Origin: Hanleya hanleyi | Taxonomy: Eukaryota; Mollusca; Polyplacophora; Lepidopleurida; Hanleyidae | Assembly (NCBI GenBank): GCA_036873755.1 | Contig: JAVTVY010018847.1 | Span: 1-64,000, forward strand | Length of the DNA stretch: 64,000 nt | Direction of reading: 5' to 3' | Part shown: positions 1-12,319 of the stretch, piece after piece | How positions within the stretch are numbered: position 1 is the stretch's first letter | Layout of the letters: the number at the start of each line of letters is the position of its first letter | The notes under the pieces: model-generated | Seen by the model: only the letters and a program-made list of their open reading frames with translations | Told to the model about the DNA's origin: nothing | The model's database searches: none | Made by a program: the position numbers and the translations under genes

Positions 1-18
1 AGATTACAGATCAAGCCT

Positions 19-24
19 TTTATT
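19..24 (-). terminator. poly(A) signal AATAAA of an FB-ZF gene whose body is outside the window
   Basis: TTTATT on the plus strand reads AATAAA on the minus strand, in a block homologous to 34009-34014. The upstream transcript would come from the right. No ORF upstream in this fragment is convincing. Confidence 0.4.
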
Positions 25-508
25 ATGCGTGAACAACATAGAAATGCATGTACTGACCTGTCTGTGGGAGGTTTCCCACAATGGCGTTTAAAGTCCGTGT
101 ATCTTCGGTAAAGTCCGTAGGCATTGGGCAAGGAAGCTTTTTCCCGAGACCGAATCACCGCCAGACACATCTAATGGACTGGGTGTGGGGTTGACATATC
201 GATAAAAAATGGATATGACCTTGAACTGATCACGTGACCTCCCCGTGATGACAAATACCCAGAACCAAGTGAGTACATGCATCCCATAGTCCCAGGAGGT
301 CACGCCCGATTCACGCAGACCGGAAGTGACGTCATACACCTGCGCACAACCGCGATGGAAAAAACCCAGAACCAAGTCAGTACATGCATTCCATACAGGC
401 AGAATGCAGGCAGGCAGGTAGGGAGGCAGGCAGGCAGGTCAGGTCAGGTAAGTCAGATTGAATACACCCCTACCCTAAAAATCGACTCCTCTTATACGTT
501 TTTCTATA

Positions 509-1045
509 ATCCGCCATCTTGTCCCACCACACACACGACACAAAAACTGGCCGCCATCTTGGACCCATCCATCTTGGTCCCACCTCCTACCACACACGAC
601 ACAAAAACTGGCCGCCATCTTGGACCCATCCATCTTGGTCCCACCTACCACACACGACACAAAAACTGGCCGCCATCTTGGACCCACACCATCTTGGTCA
701 CACCTCCTACCACACACGACACAAAAACTGGCCGCCATCTTGGACCCACACCATCTTCGTCCCACCTCCTACCACACACGACACAAAAACTGGCCGCCAT
801 CTTGGACCTACACCATCTTGGTCACACCTCCTACCACACACGACACAAAAACTGGCCGCCATCTTGGACCCACACCATCTTGGTCACACCTCCTACCACA
901 CGACACAAAAACTGGCCGCCATCTTGGACCCACACCATCTTGTACCCACCTCCTACCACACACGACACAAAAACTGACCGCCATCTTGGACCCACACCAC
1001 ACACGACACAAAAACTGGCCGCCATCTTGGTCCCACCTCCCACCA
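509..1045. repeat. ~62-bp tandem repeat array
   Basis: About nine units built on CCGCCATCTTGGACCCACAC and CACACGACACAAAAACTGG. Some units lack 2-22 bp. The unit is not a multiple of three, so open frames on both strands are coincidental. The array lies inside the FB-ZF end fragment. Confidence 0.9.
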
Positions 1046-2088
1046 CACATCACTCACGCATGCGCACACGCCCCATTGTGACGTCACACCAAGTTCTGCG
1101 CATGCGCAGTGAGGCGCTATCTACTCTACTTACGCGCTACCTACTACTTATCCATGTCAGTTATATAAACAGTTTTACAATGGAGCCAATAACATTAACG
1201 AGTGATCCCGAAGGATCTTCGCGCCCACCATTGTCCGATAATTGTAAGCTAATGACAAGAAGATCTTTTTGTCCATTGTTATTGAGAACAAATGCTTTGT
1301 AATTTTGTTTGCAGAATTTCGAATTTGAGTGAAAAAGATCGAAAAAAGGACACGGGAAAACACCAAGATATTATATTTTTTTAGTTTCAGAAGTTTCAAG
1401 ATTTCTTGAAACTGTACTTGATGTCGGTTGTTATAGTACACGTGAGAGCAAAGTCAGTCTGAAAATGAATGTCCGGAGGATCCTTCGTCTTCGTTTTGTA
1501 GTATTTTTTTTGCACACGTCATCATTGGGTACTGGAAGCAAATGCAAATCTCTTTGACAGTTTGGCATGAGCTATGAAACATACTACCTAATATTTTATA
1601 ATTAGGAACGAATGCTTATTCTGTTCTGTTTACTGGGCTAGTTTGAGATATCTCTTTTAAGATACCATGCTCGAAAATAGTAAGATGGTACACAACTTAA
1701 TACTGAAGGGATCCGGTCCGTGCAGTAATGTTGAAACTTTGAAAGTGCCTGAATCCTGATTATCTCCCTTGGATCAAAATACACAGTAGTCTACAGTTGT
1801 CGAGTTGTGATGTTGCGTCACAAGAGTGACATCCCTTCGTGTATCCTACCCGTCGGCAGACGAAACGGTCGCGCAGTTCACTTGCGACGGCATTGACTAA
1901 AGTAAACTGATCTATAATTTGAAGAAGTACATTTTAATTCGGAATCATTTGAACTCCTTGATATAGAAGGTGAAGGTATGGATATTCTCTGTATTCAGTG
2001 TATGGAATATGCCCCCACCGTTTGATCCGCCGACTCTTGTGATGCAACGGCACAACTCGGGAATACCTTATTAACTTGAAACGTAACT

Positions 2089-5000
2089 TGGATTTTCGAA
2101 CCAGACCAAATCTGGTATCTTGCACAACTAGGTCCCATGTGGGACCTGTGTACCAATTTTCATAAAGATCCATGAAGTAGTTCCTGAAAATTCACGATAA
2201 TGTTTCAAGGAGAAATTCAAGATGACCCCCTGGCGGCCATATTGGATTTTCGAATCGGGCCGAAAAAGGTATCTTGCACAACTAGAACGCAAGGTGAACC
2301 TGCATATCAAATTTGAGAAAGATCCATCCAGTAGTTCCTGAGAAATCGCGATAAAGTTTCATGGGGAAATCCAAGATGGTCGCCTGGTGGCCATATCGGA
2401 TTTTCGAATTAGACCAGAAAAGGTATCTTGCACAATTAGACCCCAAGGGAAACCTGTGTACCAAATTTGGGAAAGATCCATGCAGTACATGTAGTTCCTG
2501 AGAAATCGCGATAACAAAGTTTCATGAGGAAATCCAAGATGGCCACCTGGCGGTCATATTGGATTTTCGAATCAGGACGAAAAAGGTATCTTGCACAACT
2601 AGACCCCAAGGGGAACCTGTGTACCAAATTTGAGAAAGATCCATGCAATACTTCCTGAGAAATCACGATAACAAAGTTTCATGGGGAAATCCAAGATGGC
2701 CACCTGGCGGCCATATTGGATTTTCGAATGGGGACGAAAAAGGTATCTTGCACAACTAGACCCCAAGGGGAACCTGTGTACCAAATTTGAGAAAGCTCCA
2801 TGCATTAGTTCCTGAAAAAATCGCGATAACAAAGTTTCATGGGGAAATCCAAGATGGTCGCCTGGTGGCCATATTGGATTTTCAAATCAAATCAGAAAAG
2901 GTATCCTGCACAACTAGACCCCAAGGGAAACCTGTGTACCAAATTTGAGAAAGATCCATGCAGTAGTTCCTGAGAAATTGCAATAACAAGGTTTCAATGG
3001 GAAATCCAAGATGGCTGCCTGATGGCCATATTGGATTTTCGAATCGGGACGATAAAGGTATCTTGCACAACTAGACCCCAAGGGGAACCTGTGTACCAAA
3101 TTTGAGAGAGATCCATGCAGTAGCTCCTGAGAAATCGCGATAACAAAGTTTCATGGGGAAATCCTAGATGGTCGCCTGGTGGCCATATTGGATTTTCGAA
3201 TCAGACCAGAAAAGGTATCTTGCACAACTAAACCCCAAGGGAAACCTGTGTACCAAATTTGAGAAAGATCCTTGCAGTACTTCCTGAGAAATCACGATAA
3301 CAAAGTCTCATGAGGAAATCCAAGATGGCCACCTGCCGGCCATATTGGATTTTCGAATCGGGACGAAAAAGGTATCTTGCACAACTAGACGCAAAGGGGA
3401 ACCTGTGTACCAAATTTGAGAGAAATCCATACATTAGTTCCTGAAAAATCGCGATAACAAAGTTTCATGGGGAAATCCAAGATGGTCGCCTGGTGGCCAT
3501 ATTGGATTTTCAAATCAAATCCGAAAAGGTATCTTGCACAACTAGACCCCAAGAGAAACCAGTTTACCAAATTTGAGAAGGATCCATGCAGTAGTTCCTG
3601 AGAAATCGCGATAACAAGGTTTCATGGGAAAATCCAAGATGGCTGCCTGGTGGCCATATTGCATTTTCGAATCGGAAAGATAAAGGTATCTTGTACAACT
3701 AGATCCCAAGGGGAACCTGTGTTCCAAATTTGAGAGAGATCCATGCAGTAGTTCCTGAGAAATCGCGATAACAAATTTCATGGGGAAATCCAAGATGGTC
3801 GCCTGGTGGCCATATTGGATTTTCGAACCAGACCAGGAAGGTATCTTGCACAACTAGACCCCAACGGAACCTGTGGACCAAATTTAAGAAAGGTCCTTCC
3901 AGTAGTTCCAGAGAAATCGCGATAAAGTTTCATGGGGGAATCCAAGATGGCGGCCTGGTGACCATATTGGATTTTCGAATCGTACCTGAAAAGTTATCTT
4001 GCACATCTAGACCCCAAGGGGAACCTGAGTACCAAATTTGAGAAAGATCCATGCAGTAGTTCCTGAGCAATCGCGATAACAAGGTTTCATGGGGAAATCC
4101 AAGATGGTCGCCTGGTGGCCCTATTGGATTTTCAAATCAAATCCGAAAAGGTATCTTGCACAACTAGACCCCAAGGGAAAGCTGTGTACCAAATTTGAGA
4201 AGGATCCATGAAGTAGTTCCTGAGAAAACGCGATAACAATGTTTCATGGGAAAATCCAAGATGGCTGCCTGGTGGCCATATTGGAATTTCGAATCTGGAA
4301 GATAGAGGTATCTTGCACAACTAGACCCCAAGGGGAACCTGTGTACCAAATTTGAGAGAGATCCACGCAGTAGTTCCTGAGAAATCGCGATAACAAAGTT
4401 TCATGGGGAAATCCAAGATGGTCGCCTGGTGGCCATATTGGATTTTTGAATCAGACCAAAAAGGTATCTTGCACAACTAGACCCCAAGGGGAACCTGTGT
4501 ACCAAATCTGAGAAAGCTCCATGCAGTAGTGCCTGAGAAATCGCGATAAAGTTTCATGGGGAAATCCAAGATGGCGGCCTGGTGGCCATACTGGATTTTC
4601 GAATCGGACCAGAAAAGGCATGTTGCACATCTAGACCCCAAGGGAAACCCGTGTATAAAATTTGAGAAAGATCCATGCAGTAGTTCCTGAGAAATCGCGA
4701 TAACAAGGTTTCATGGGAAAATCCAAGATGGCTTCCTGGTGGCCATATTGGATTTTCGAATCGGGACGAAGAAGATATCTTGCACAACTAGACCCCAAGG
4801 GGAACCTGTGTACCAAATTTGAGAAAGATCCATGCAGTAGTTCCTGAGAAATCGCGATGAAAAGGTTTCAAGGGAAAATCCAAGATGGTTGCCTGTTGGC
4901 CATATTGGATTTTCGAATCAGACCAGAAAAGGTATCTTGAACAACTAGACTCCAAGGGGAACCTGTGTACCAAATTTGAGTTGCAGTTGTTCTGAGAAAT

Positions 5001-5476
5001 CGCGATAACAAAGTTTCATGGGGAAATCCAAGATGGCTTCCTGGTGGCCATATTGGATTTTCGAATCGGGACGAAGAAGATATCTTGCACAACTAGACCC
5101 CAAGGGGAACCTGTGTACCAAATTTGAGAAAGATCCATGCAGTAGTTCCTGAGAAATCGCGATGAAAAGGTTTCAAGGGAAAATCCAAGATGGTTGCCTG
5201 TTGGCCATATTGGATTTTCGAATCAGACCAGAAAAGGTATCTTGAACAACTAGACTCCAAGGGGAACCTGTGTACCAAATTTGAGTTGCAGTTGTTCTGA
5301 GAAATCGCGATAACAAAGTTTCATGGGGAAATCCAAGATGGTCGCCTGGTGGCCATATTAGATTTCCGAATCGAACCAGAATAGGTATCTTGCACAACTA
5401 GACCCCAAGGGGAACCTGTGTACCAAATTTGAGAAAGATCCATGCAGTAGTTTCTGAGAAATCACGATAACAAGAA
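2089..5476. repeat. 157-bp tandem repeat array of copy A
   Basis: Units contain AAATCCAAGATGG, GGCCATATTGGATTTTCGAA, GGTATCTTGCACAACTAGAC, CCTGTGTACCAAATTTGAGA and CTGAGAAATCGCGATAACAA. Copies differ by many substitutions and small deletions. A 305-bp block (about 4788-5092) recurs almost exactly at about 5093-5397, a local higher-order duplication. All 60-118-codon minus-strand ORFs here come from one repeat read in successive frames. Confidence 0.93.
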
Positions 5477-5554
5477 TTGTTTACGGACTGACTGGCTGAC
5501 TGACTGACGTACTGACTGACGGACGACGGACCACTGACAAAAAGCGATTTGAAC

Positions 5555-5580
5555 AGCCCACCATCTGGTGATGGTGGGCT
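5555..5580. repeat. Terminal hairpin of copy A
   Basis: AGCCCACCATC, a 4-nt loop, then GATGGTGGGCT: a perfect 11-bp stem followed by an A-run. It matches the hairpins at 9988-10013 and 58247-58272 and would act as the 3' terminal hairpin of a rolling-circle element. Confidence 0.9.
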
Positions 5581-6179
5581 AAAAATATAGCAAAGAAAAC
5601 GAGAGATCCTGAAGGATCTTGGCGCCCACCATTGTCCGATAAATTGTAAGCTAATAACTAGAGGATCTTTTTGTCCATTGTTACTAAGTACGATTGATTT
5701 GTAATTTTGTTTACAGAATTTCGAATCTGAGCGAAAAGGATCGGAAAAGGTCACTGAAAAACACCAAGATATAATCTAAGTTTCAGGAGTTTCAAGATTT
5801 CTAGAAACTGTACTTATGTCGGTTGTTATAATACAAGAGAAATGAGCAAAGTTAGTATGAAAGTGAATGTACATGTACGGAGGATTCTTCGCCTTTGTTT
5901 CGTAGTATTTTTCTTATTTATTTTTTTGCACGTGTCATCATTGGGCACTGGAAGCGAAGACCAATCTCTTTGACACTTTGGCATGAAACATACTTAAGAT
6001 TTTATAATTAAGAACGAGTGCTAATTCTGTTCTGTTTATACGGCTATTTTGAGATATCTCTTTTAAGATACCATGCCTGAAAATAGTAAGATGGTACACT
6101 ATTTAATACTGAAGGGATCCGGTCTGCGCAGTAATGTTGAAACTTCGAAAGTGCCTGAATCCTGATTATCTCCCTTAAA

Positions 6180-9100
6180 AAAAAGGCATCTTGCATATCG
6201 AGACCCTAAGGGGAATCTGTGTACCAAAAAAGAGAAAGATCCATGCAGTAGTTCCTGAGAAATGACGATAAAGTTTCATGGGGAAATCCAAGATGGCTGC
6301 CTGATGGCTATACTGGATTTTCAAATCGTACCAGGAAAGGTATCTTGCACAACTAGATCCCAAGGGGAACCTGTGTACCAAATTTGAGAAAGATGCATGC
6401 AGTAGTCCCTGAGAAATCGCGATAAGGTTTCATGGGAAAATCCAATATGGCTGCCTGGTGGCCATATTGGTTTTTCGAATCGGACCGAAAAAGGTATCTT
6501 GCACAACTAGACCCCAAGGGGAACCTGTGTACCAAATTTTAGAAAGATCCATGCAGTAGTTCCCGAGAAATCAGGATAAGGATTCATGGAGAAATTCAAG
6601 ATGGCTGCCTTGTGGCCATATTGGATTTTCGATTCCGACCGAAAAAGGTATCTTGCAAAACTAGACCCCAAGTGGAACCTGTGTACCAAATTTGAGAAAG
6701 ATCCATACAGTACTTCCTGAGAAATGACGATAACAAAGTTTCATGAGGAAATCCAAGATGGCTGCCTGGTGGCCATACTGGATTTTCGAATCGGACCAAA
6801 AAAGGTTTCTCGCACAACTAGACCTCAAGGGGAACCTGTGTACCAAATTTGAGAAAGATCCATGCAGTAGTTCCTGAGAAATTGCAATAACAAGGTTTCA
6901 AAGGGAAATCCAAGATGGCTGCCTGATGGCCATATTGGATTTTCGAATCGGACCAAAAAAGGTATCTTGCACAACTAGACCCCAAGGGGAACCGCTTTAC
7001 CAAATTTGAGAAAGATCCATGCAGAAGTTCCTGAGAAATCGCGATAACAAGGTTTCATGGGGAAATCAAAGATGGCTGCCTGGTGGCCATATTGGATTTT
7101 CGAATCGGACCAGAAAAGGTATCTTGCACAACTAGACCCCAAGGGGAACCTGTGTACCAAATTTGAGAAAGATCCATGCAGTAGTTCCTGAGAAATCGCG
7201 ATAACAAGGTTTCATGGGGAAATCCAAGATGGCTGCCTGGTGGCCATATTGGATTTTCGAATCGGACCAAAAAAGGTTTCTTGCACAACTAGACCCCAAG
7301 GGGAACCTGTGTACCAAATTTGAGAAAGATCCATGCAGTAGTTCCTGAGAAATCGCGATAACAAGGTTTCATGGGGAAATCCAAGATGGCTGCCTGGTGG
7401 CCATATTGGATTTTCGAATCGGACCAAAAAAGGTTTCTTTGCACAACTAGACCCCAAGGGGAACCTGTGTACCAAATTTGAGAAAGATCCATGCAGTAGT
7501 TCCTGAGAAATCGCGATAACAAGGTTTCATGGGGAAATCCAAGATGGCTGCCTGGTGGCCATATTGGATTTTCGAATCGGACCAAAAAAGGTTTCTTCCA
7601 CAACTAGACCCCAAGGGGAACCGGTATACCAAATTTGAGAAAGATCCATGCAGAAGTTCCTGAGAAATCGCGATAACAAGGTTTCATGGGGAAATCCAAG
7701 ATGGCTGCCTGGTGGCCATATTGGATTTTCGAATCGGACTAAAAAAGGTTTCTTGCACAACTAGACCCCAAGGGGAACCTGTGTACCAAATGTGAGAAAG
7801 TTCCATGAAGTAGTTCCTGAGAAATCGCGATAACAAGATTTCATGGGGAAATCCAAAATGGCTGCCCGGTGGCCATATTGGATTTTGAAATCGGACCAAA
7901 AAAGGTATCTTGCACAACTAGACCCCAAGGGGAACCTGTGTACCAAATTTGAGAAAGATCCATGCAGTAGTTCCTGAGAAATCGCGATAACAAGGTTTCA
8001 TGGGGAAATCCAAGATGGCTGCCTGGTGGCCATATTGGATTTTCGAATCGGACCAAAAAGGTATCTTGCACAACTAGACCCCAAGGGGAACCTGTGTACC
8101 AAATTTGAGAAAGATCCATGCAGTAGTTCCTGAGAAATCGCGATAACAAGGTTTCATGGGGAAATCCAAGATGGCTGCCTGGTGGCTATATTGGATTTTC
8201 GAATCGGACCAAAAAAGGTTTCTTGCACAACTAGACTCCAAGGGGAACCTGTGTACCAAATTTGAGAAAGATCCATGCAGTAGTTCCTGAGAAATCGCGA
8301 TAACAAGGTTTCATGGGGAAATCCAAGATGGCTGCCTGGTGGCCATATTGGGTTTTCGAATCGGAGCAAAAAAGGTTTTTTGCACAACTAGACCCCAAGG
8401 GAAACCGGTATACCAAATTTGAGAAAGATCCATACAGAAGTTCCTGAGAAATCGCGATAACAAGGTTTCATGAGGGAAATCCGAGATGGCTGCCTGGTGG
8501 CCATATTGGATTTTCGAATCGGACCAGAAAAGATATCTTGCACAACTAGACCCCAAGGGGAACCTATGTACCAAATTTGAGAAAGATCCATGCAGTAGTT
8601 CCTGAGAAATCGCGATAACAAGGTTTCATGGGGAAATCCAAGATGGCTGCTTGGTGGCCATTTTGGATTCTCGAATCGGACCAAAAAAGGTTTCTTGCAC
8701 AACTAGACCCCAAGGGGAATCTGTGTACCAAATTTGAGAAAGATCCATGCAGTAGTTCCTGAGAAATCGCGATAACAAGGTTTCATGGGGAAATCCAAGA
8801 TGGCTGCCTGGTGGCCATATTGGATTTTCGAATCGGACCAAAAAAGGTTTTTTGCACAACTAGACCCCAAGGGGAACCGGTACATACCAAATTTGAAAGA
8901 TCCATACAGAAGTTCCTGAGAAATCGCGATAACAAGGTTTCATGGGGGAAATCGAGATGGCTGCCTGGTGGCCATGTGGATTTTCGAATCAGACCAGAAA
9001 AAGATATCTTGCACAACTAGACCCCAAGGGAACCTATGTACCAAATTTGAGAAAGATCCATGCAGTAGTTCCTGAGAAATCGCGATAACAAGGTTTCATG

Positions 9101-9878
9101 GGGAAATCCAAGATGGCCGCCTTGTGGCCATATTGGATTTTCGAATCGGACCAGAAAAGGTGTCTTGCACAACTAGACCCCAAGGGGAACCTGTGTACCA
9201 AATTTGAGAAAGATCCATGCAGTAGTTCCTGAGAAATCGCAATAACAAGATTTCATGGGGAAATCCAAGATGGCTGCCTGGTGGCCATTTTGGATTTTCG
9301 AATCGGACCAAAAAAGGTTTCTTGCACAAATAGACCCCAAGGGGAATCTGTGTACCAAATTTGAGAGAGATCCATGCAGTAGTTCCTGAGAAATCGCGAT
9401 AACAAGGTTTCATGGGGAAATCCAAGATGGCTGCCTGGTGGCCATATTGGATTTTCGAATCGGACCAAAAAAGGTTTCTTGCACAACTAGACCCCAAGGG
9501 GAACCTGTGTACCAAATGTGAGAAAGATCCATCAAGTAGTTCCTGAGAAATCGCGATAACAAGATTTCATGGGGAAATCCAAAATGGCTGCCCGGTGGCC
9601 ATATTGGATTTTGGAATCGGACCAAAAAAGGTATCTTGCACAACTAGACCCCAAGGGGAACCTGTGTACCAAATTTGAGAAAGATCCATGCAGTAGTTCG
9701 TGAGAAATCGCGATAACAAGGTTTCATGGGGAAATCCAAGATGGCTGCCTGGAGGCCATATTGGATTTTCGAATCGGACCAAAAAAGGTATCTTGCACAA
9801 CTAGACCCCAAGGGGAACCTGTGTACCAAATTTGAGAAAGATCCATAAAGTAGTTCCTGAGAAATCGCGATAACAAGA
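6180..9878. repeat. 157-bp tandem repeat array of copy B
   Basis: Same unit as copy A but more homogeneous; most units between 6975 and 9800 differ at only a few positions. It is not coding: 157 is not divisible by three and the frames rotate. Confidence 0.93.
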
Positions 9879-9987
9879 ATTGCTTACGGACGGACGGACA
9901 GACGGACGGACGACGGACTGACGGACGGACTGACGTGCGGACTGACGGACGACGGACGACGGACGACGGACAAAAAGTGATTTGAAC

Positions 9988-10013
9988 AGCCCACCATCTG
10001 ATGATGGTGGGCT
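9988..10013. repeat. Terminal hairpin of copy B
   Basis: The stem arms AGCCCACCATC/GATGGTGGGCT are conserved; the loop is TGAT instead of TGGT. Confidence 0.9.
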
Positions 10014-10111
10014 AAAAATATGTACATGAAAAAACAATCACACAATATAAATTTGGATATCACAGTTATATCACTTACACTACAGTGTTTTTATCACAGA
10101 TAATCATAAGT

Positions 10112-11915
10112 TTAAACAAACTTTGGTACTTGAGCCATTACAAATTTACGACATTTGAATTTAAAAGTAGAATATGTTTTTGAGAACTGGATATCACCAG
10201 GCAGCTCATTCCATGCTCTGGTTGCATGAAATTTAAAAGAATTCTTGTGACATTTGTCGACATATATATTCAGTTTGGCACTGGCTCTTGTAAAATGCCG
10301 GGTCATATTGGATAACAATGGAAAACGTTCTGTTAAATGTGGAGCCGCCAGGTTGTTTACAACTTTCCACATAAGTGTACATCTATTGAATATTATACGT
10401 TGATGTACACTTGGAAATTTGAGCTCAGAAAGCAAGTCATGAGCATGACTCCGGGGGTGACTGTCGAGAATAACACGCATTATCCTATTCTGGATTCGTT
10501 GTAGTCTGCGAATATGAGTGATAGGTATATGCTCCCATACATTAGAGCAATAGTGGAAATGGGGCAATACGAGCGTGTGGTATAGGGTTTGACGCGTTTT
10601 GATAGGAATAAATGGCGAGACTTTCTTGAGAATGCCAGCAGCTCTATTTAGTTTTTATACAGACGAATTGAGATGATCTCTGAATTGCATGTTTTGGTCG
10701 ACAGTAACCCCGAGATAGTTTATTGTCGTGGCTTGGGAAATGTTAGTTTCATCAACATCCAAGGACAGCGTACAATCTGTGACCCTACTACGTTTTGCAC
10801 TACTGCATATAATCATACATTTGGTTTTTCCGCATGAAGACTTAACTTGTTAGCTCTTAGCCAATCATAGACAGAGGTCAAGTCAGTTTGCAGAACTGAG
10901 CGGATTTCATTTAAGTATTTGTTACCATAGTAAAAAGCTGTATCATCAGCATACGTATTGACGCTGGAACAAGATACAGACGCAGACAGATCTTTTACAT
11001 ATAATACAAAGAGTAAGGGCCCTAATATCGAGCCTTGGGGTACGCCAGTTTTTACTAGCATTGGTTCATAATATGCACTATTAATTACAGACACCTGTGT
11101 GCGATCAGACAAGTAGTTACTGAACCATTCTAAACAGTTTGCACCAAGGCCATAATGAGATAGTTTCTTAACTAAGATGGAATGTTCCACTGTATCAAAG
11201 GCTTTCCTTAGACCCAGTGACACAAGACCAATGAGTTCGCCCTTGTCTAGAGCATCATGCAAGTGTTCTGTAACTCTCAACAGACTTGTTTGGGTAGAGT
11301 GCCCTTTGCGAAACCCTGATTGGGCAGAATTTAACAAGCCTTGTTCAGTTAAAAAGTCATATATTTGATTATGAACAAGACGTTCTAGGACTTTATACAT
11401 TATCGGGAGAACCGAAATGGGGCGATAATTGCCAGGGTCTTGCTTACTTCCCTTTTTGAAAATAGCCGAAACTTTGGCACTTTTCCAAATTTGGGGAATT
11501 TTGCCAGTCGAAAGGGACAAGTTGAACAGAAAAGTGAGACTTTGGGAGATGACTGGGGCACACATTTTCAACAGTTTTGCATAATACTGATCAATATCAC
11601 AGGCTTTTTTCTAAAACACCAGATGCACAGATGGGACTGAAAGCAAAACATGTTTCTGTTCGTGGCAGGTATTTGTTCAAGTAAAATTGGAAATCGAAAG
11701 ATGGGGACGAATTAGACTTGCGAGCGAACTTCCAATGTTAATGAAAAAGGCGTTGAAACAGTTTGAAATTTCCTTGTATTCTGATATGATTCTACCATTT
11801 ATATCAAGACATGAAATACGAGAATCTTCACGATTTGGGAGCAGCTCTTTAAGAACTGACCACATTGCTTTGCTGTCTCCCTTGGTGTTCTCAATACTCG
11901 ATGTGAAGTAATTCC
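10112..11915 (-). pseudogene. Degenerate reverse transcriptase of a CR1/L2-like non-LTR retrotransposon
   Basis: The minus strand encodes the 3' half of a non-LTR ORF2. A first part (about 11915-11690) covers the region before the RT. The RT core (11571-10813) has NYRPISVLP, SGFRKGHSTQ, an AFDTVEHS stretch, GVPQGSILGPLLF and the YADDT catalytic motif. The C-terminal domain (10567-10112) has RRLQRIQNRIMR and AWNELPGDI. The frame is lost near 10815, where the RT ORF ends prematurely, and again between 11570 and 11690, and there is no endonuclease domain, so the copy is 5'-truncated and dead. The C-terminal region resembles CR1/L2-group elements of marine invertebrates; the clade call is from memory. 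Confidence 0.85.
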
Positions 11916-11924
11916 TTTTTTTGG

Positions 11925-12296
11925 AAATGTGGATATGTAATATGTGGATAGGAATGGGTAGATATGGATATGTAAGTGTGGAAGTATAGGTTGGATGTGA
12001 ATATGTGGATATGTAAATATGTAGACGGGAATGGGTAGATATGGGTATGTAATTGTGGTTGTATAGGTTGGATGTGAATATGTGGATATGTAAATATGTA
12101 GATAGGAATGGGTAGATATGGATACGTAAGTGTGGAAGTATAGGTGTGGATGTGAAGATGTGGATATGTAAATATGTAGACAGGAATGGGTAGATATGGA
12201 TATGTATGTGTGGATGTATAGGTTGGATGTGAAGATGTGGATATGTAAATATGTAGATAGGAATGGGTAGATATGGATATGTAAGTGTGGAAGTAG
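11925..12296. repeat. ~62-bp GGATATGTA-rich tandem repeat
   Basis: About six degenerate units of GGATATGTAAATATGTAGA plus GGAATGGGTAGATATGGATA. It lies between the truncated 5' edge of the retrotransposon remnant and the left edge of the small palindrome. A similar G/T-rich sequence flanks the right edge of the giant palindrome at 41405-41475. Confidence 0.85.
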
Positions 12297-12319
12297 GGCA
12301 TCTGATGGACTGGGTATGG

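Larger units (their letters stand above)
1..1190. mobile_element. End fragment of an FB-ZF family element (third copy in window)
   Basis: Bases 1-60 are the reverse complement of a block near 33965-34030 in the spacer of the giant palindrome, including an AATAAA signal (minus strand, 19-24). Bases 295-345 match the GACGTCAC/CGGAAGTGACGTCA block seen at 27250 and 38650. Bases 1095-1165 resemble the probable element end at 38715-38745 (GCATGCRCAGTGA then GCGCT). The rest of this copy lies left of the window. A direct repeat beginning CCCAGAACCAAGT occurs near 250 and 367. The 341-codon ORF across 277-1302 runs through tandem repeats and is not a gene. No coding sequence is recognised. Confidence 0.6.
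1198..5580 (+). mobile_element. Pearl/HINE-like (Helitron-associated) element, copy A
   Basis: It has a head module (1198-2088) starting with a GATCCYGAAGGATC palindrome, then ~21 diverged 157-bp units, then an ACGG/ACTG microsatellite (5477-5540) and a perfect 11-bp-stem hairpin (5555-5580). The same order is found in copies B and C. Head, central repeats, microsatellite and 3' hairpin are the architecture of non-autonomous Helentron/HINE and bivalve pearl elements (from memory). No transposase or Rep/helicase ORF is present. Family assignment is inference; the modular structure is seen directly. Confidence 0.8.
5602..10013 (+). mobile_element. Pearl/HINE-like element, copy B, directly behind copy A
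   Basis: The head restarts 22 bp after the hairpin of copy A (GAGAGATCCTGAAGGATCTT). It is shortened, switching to 157-bp units near 6178, and lacks several hundred bases present in copies A and C. About 23 units follow, then an ACGG-rich microsatellite (9880-9970) and the hairpin (9988-10013). Units at 7000-9800 are much more alike than those of copy A, so this array expanded more recently. Coding capacity is nil. Confidence 0.8.

Noticed and set aside
277..1302. 341-codon plus-strand ORF
   Set aside because: It runs through degenerate 62-bp tandem repeats and microsatellite; no domain, and frames on both strands are equally open.
2089..5476. Regular repeats considered as a CRISPR array
   Set aside because: There are no unique spacers between repeats, the unit is 157 bp, and the context is eukaryotic with introns and SINEs.
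2089..9878. Dozens of 60-151-codon minus-strand ORFs with similar sequences (MVHRFPLGSSCAR type)
   Set aside because: They are successive frames of a non-coding 157-bp tandem repeat; 157 is not a multiple of three and the same motif appears in all frames.
11925..12296. Telomeric repeat tract
   Set aside because: The unit is ~62 bp and degenerate; it contains no TTAGGG arrays.
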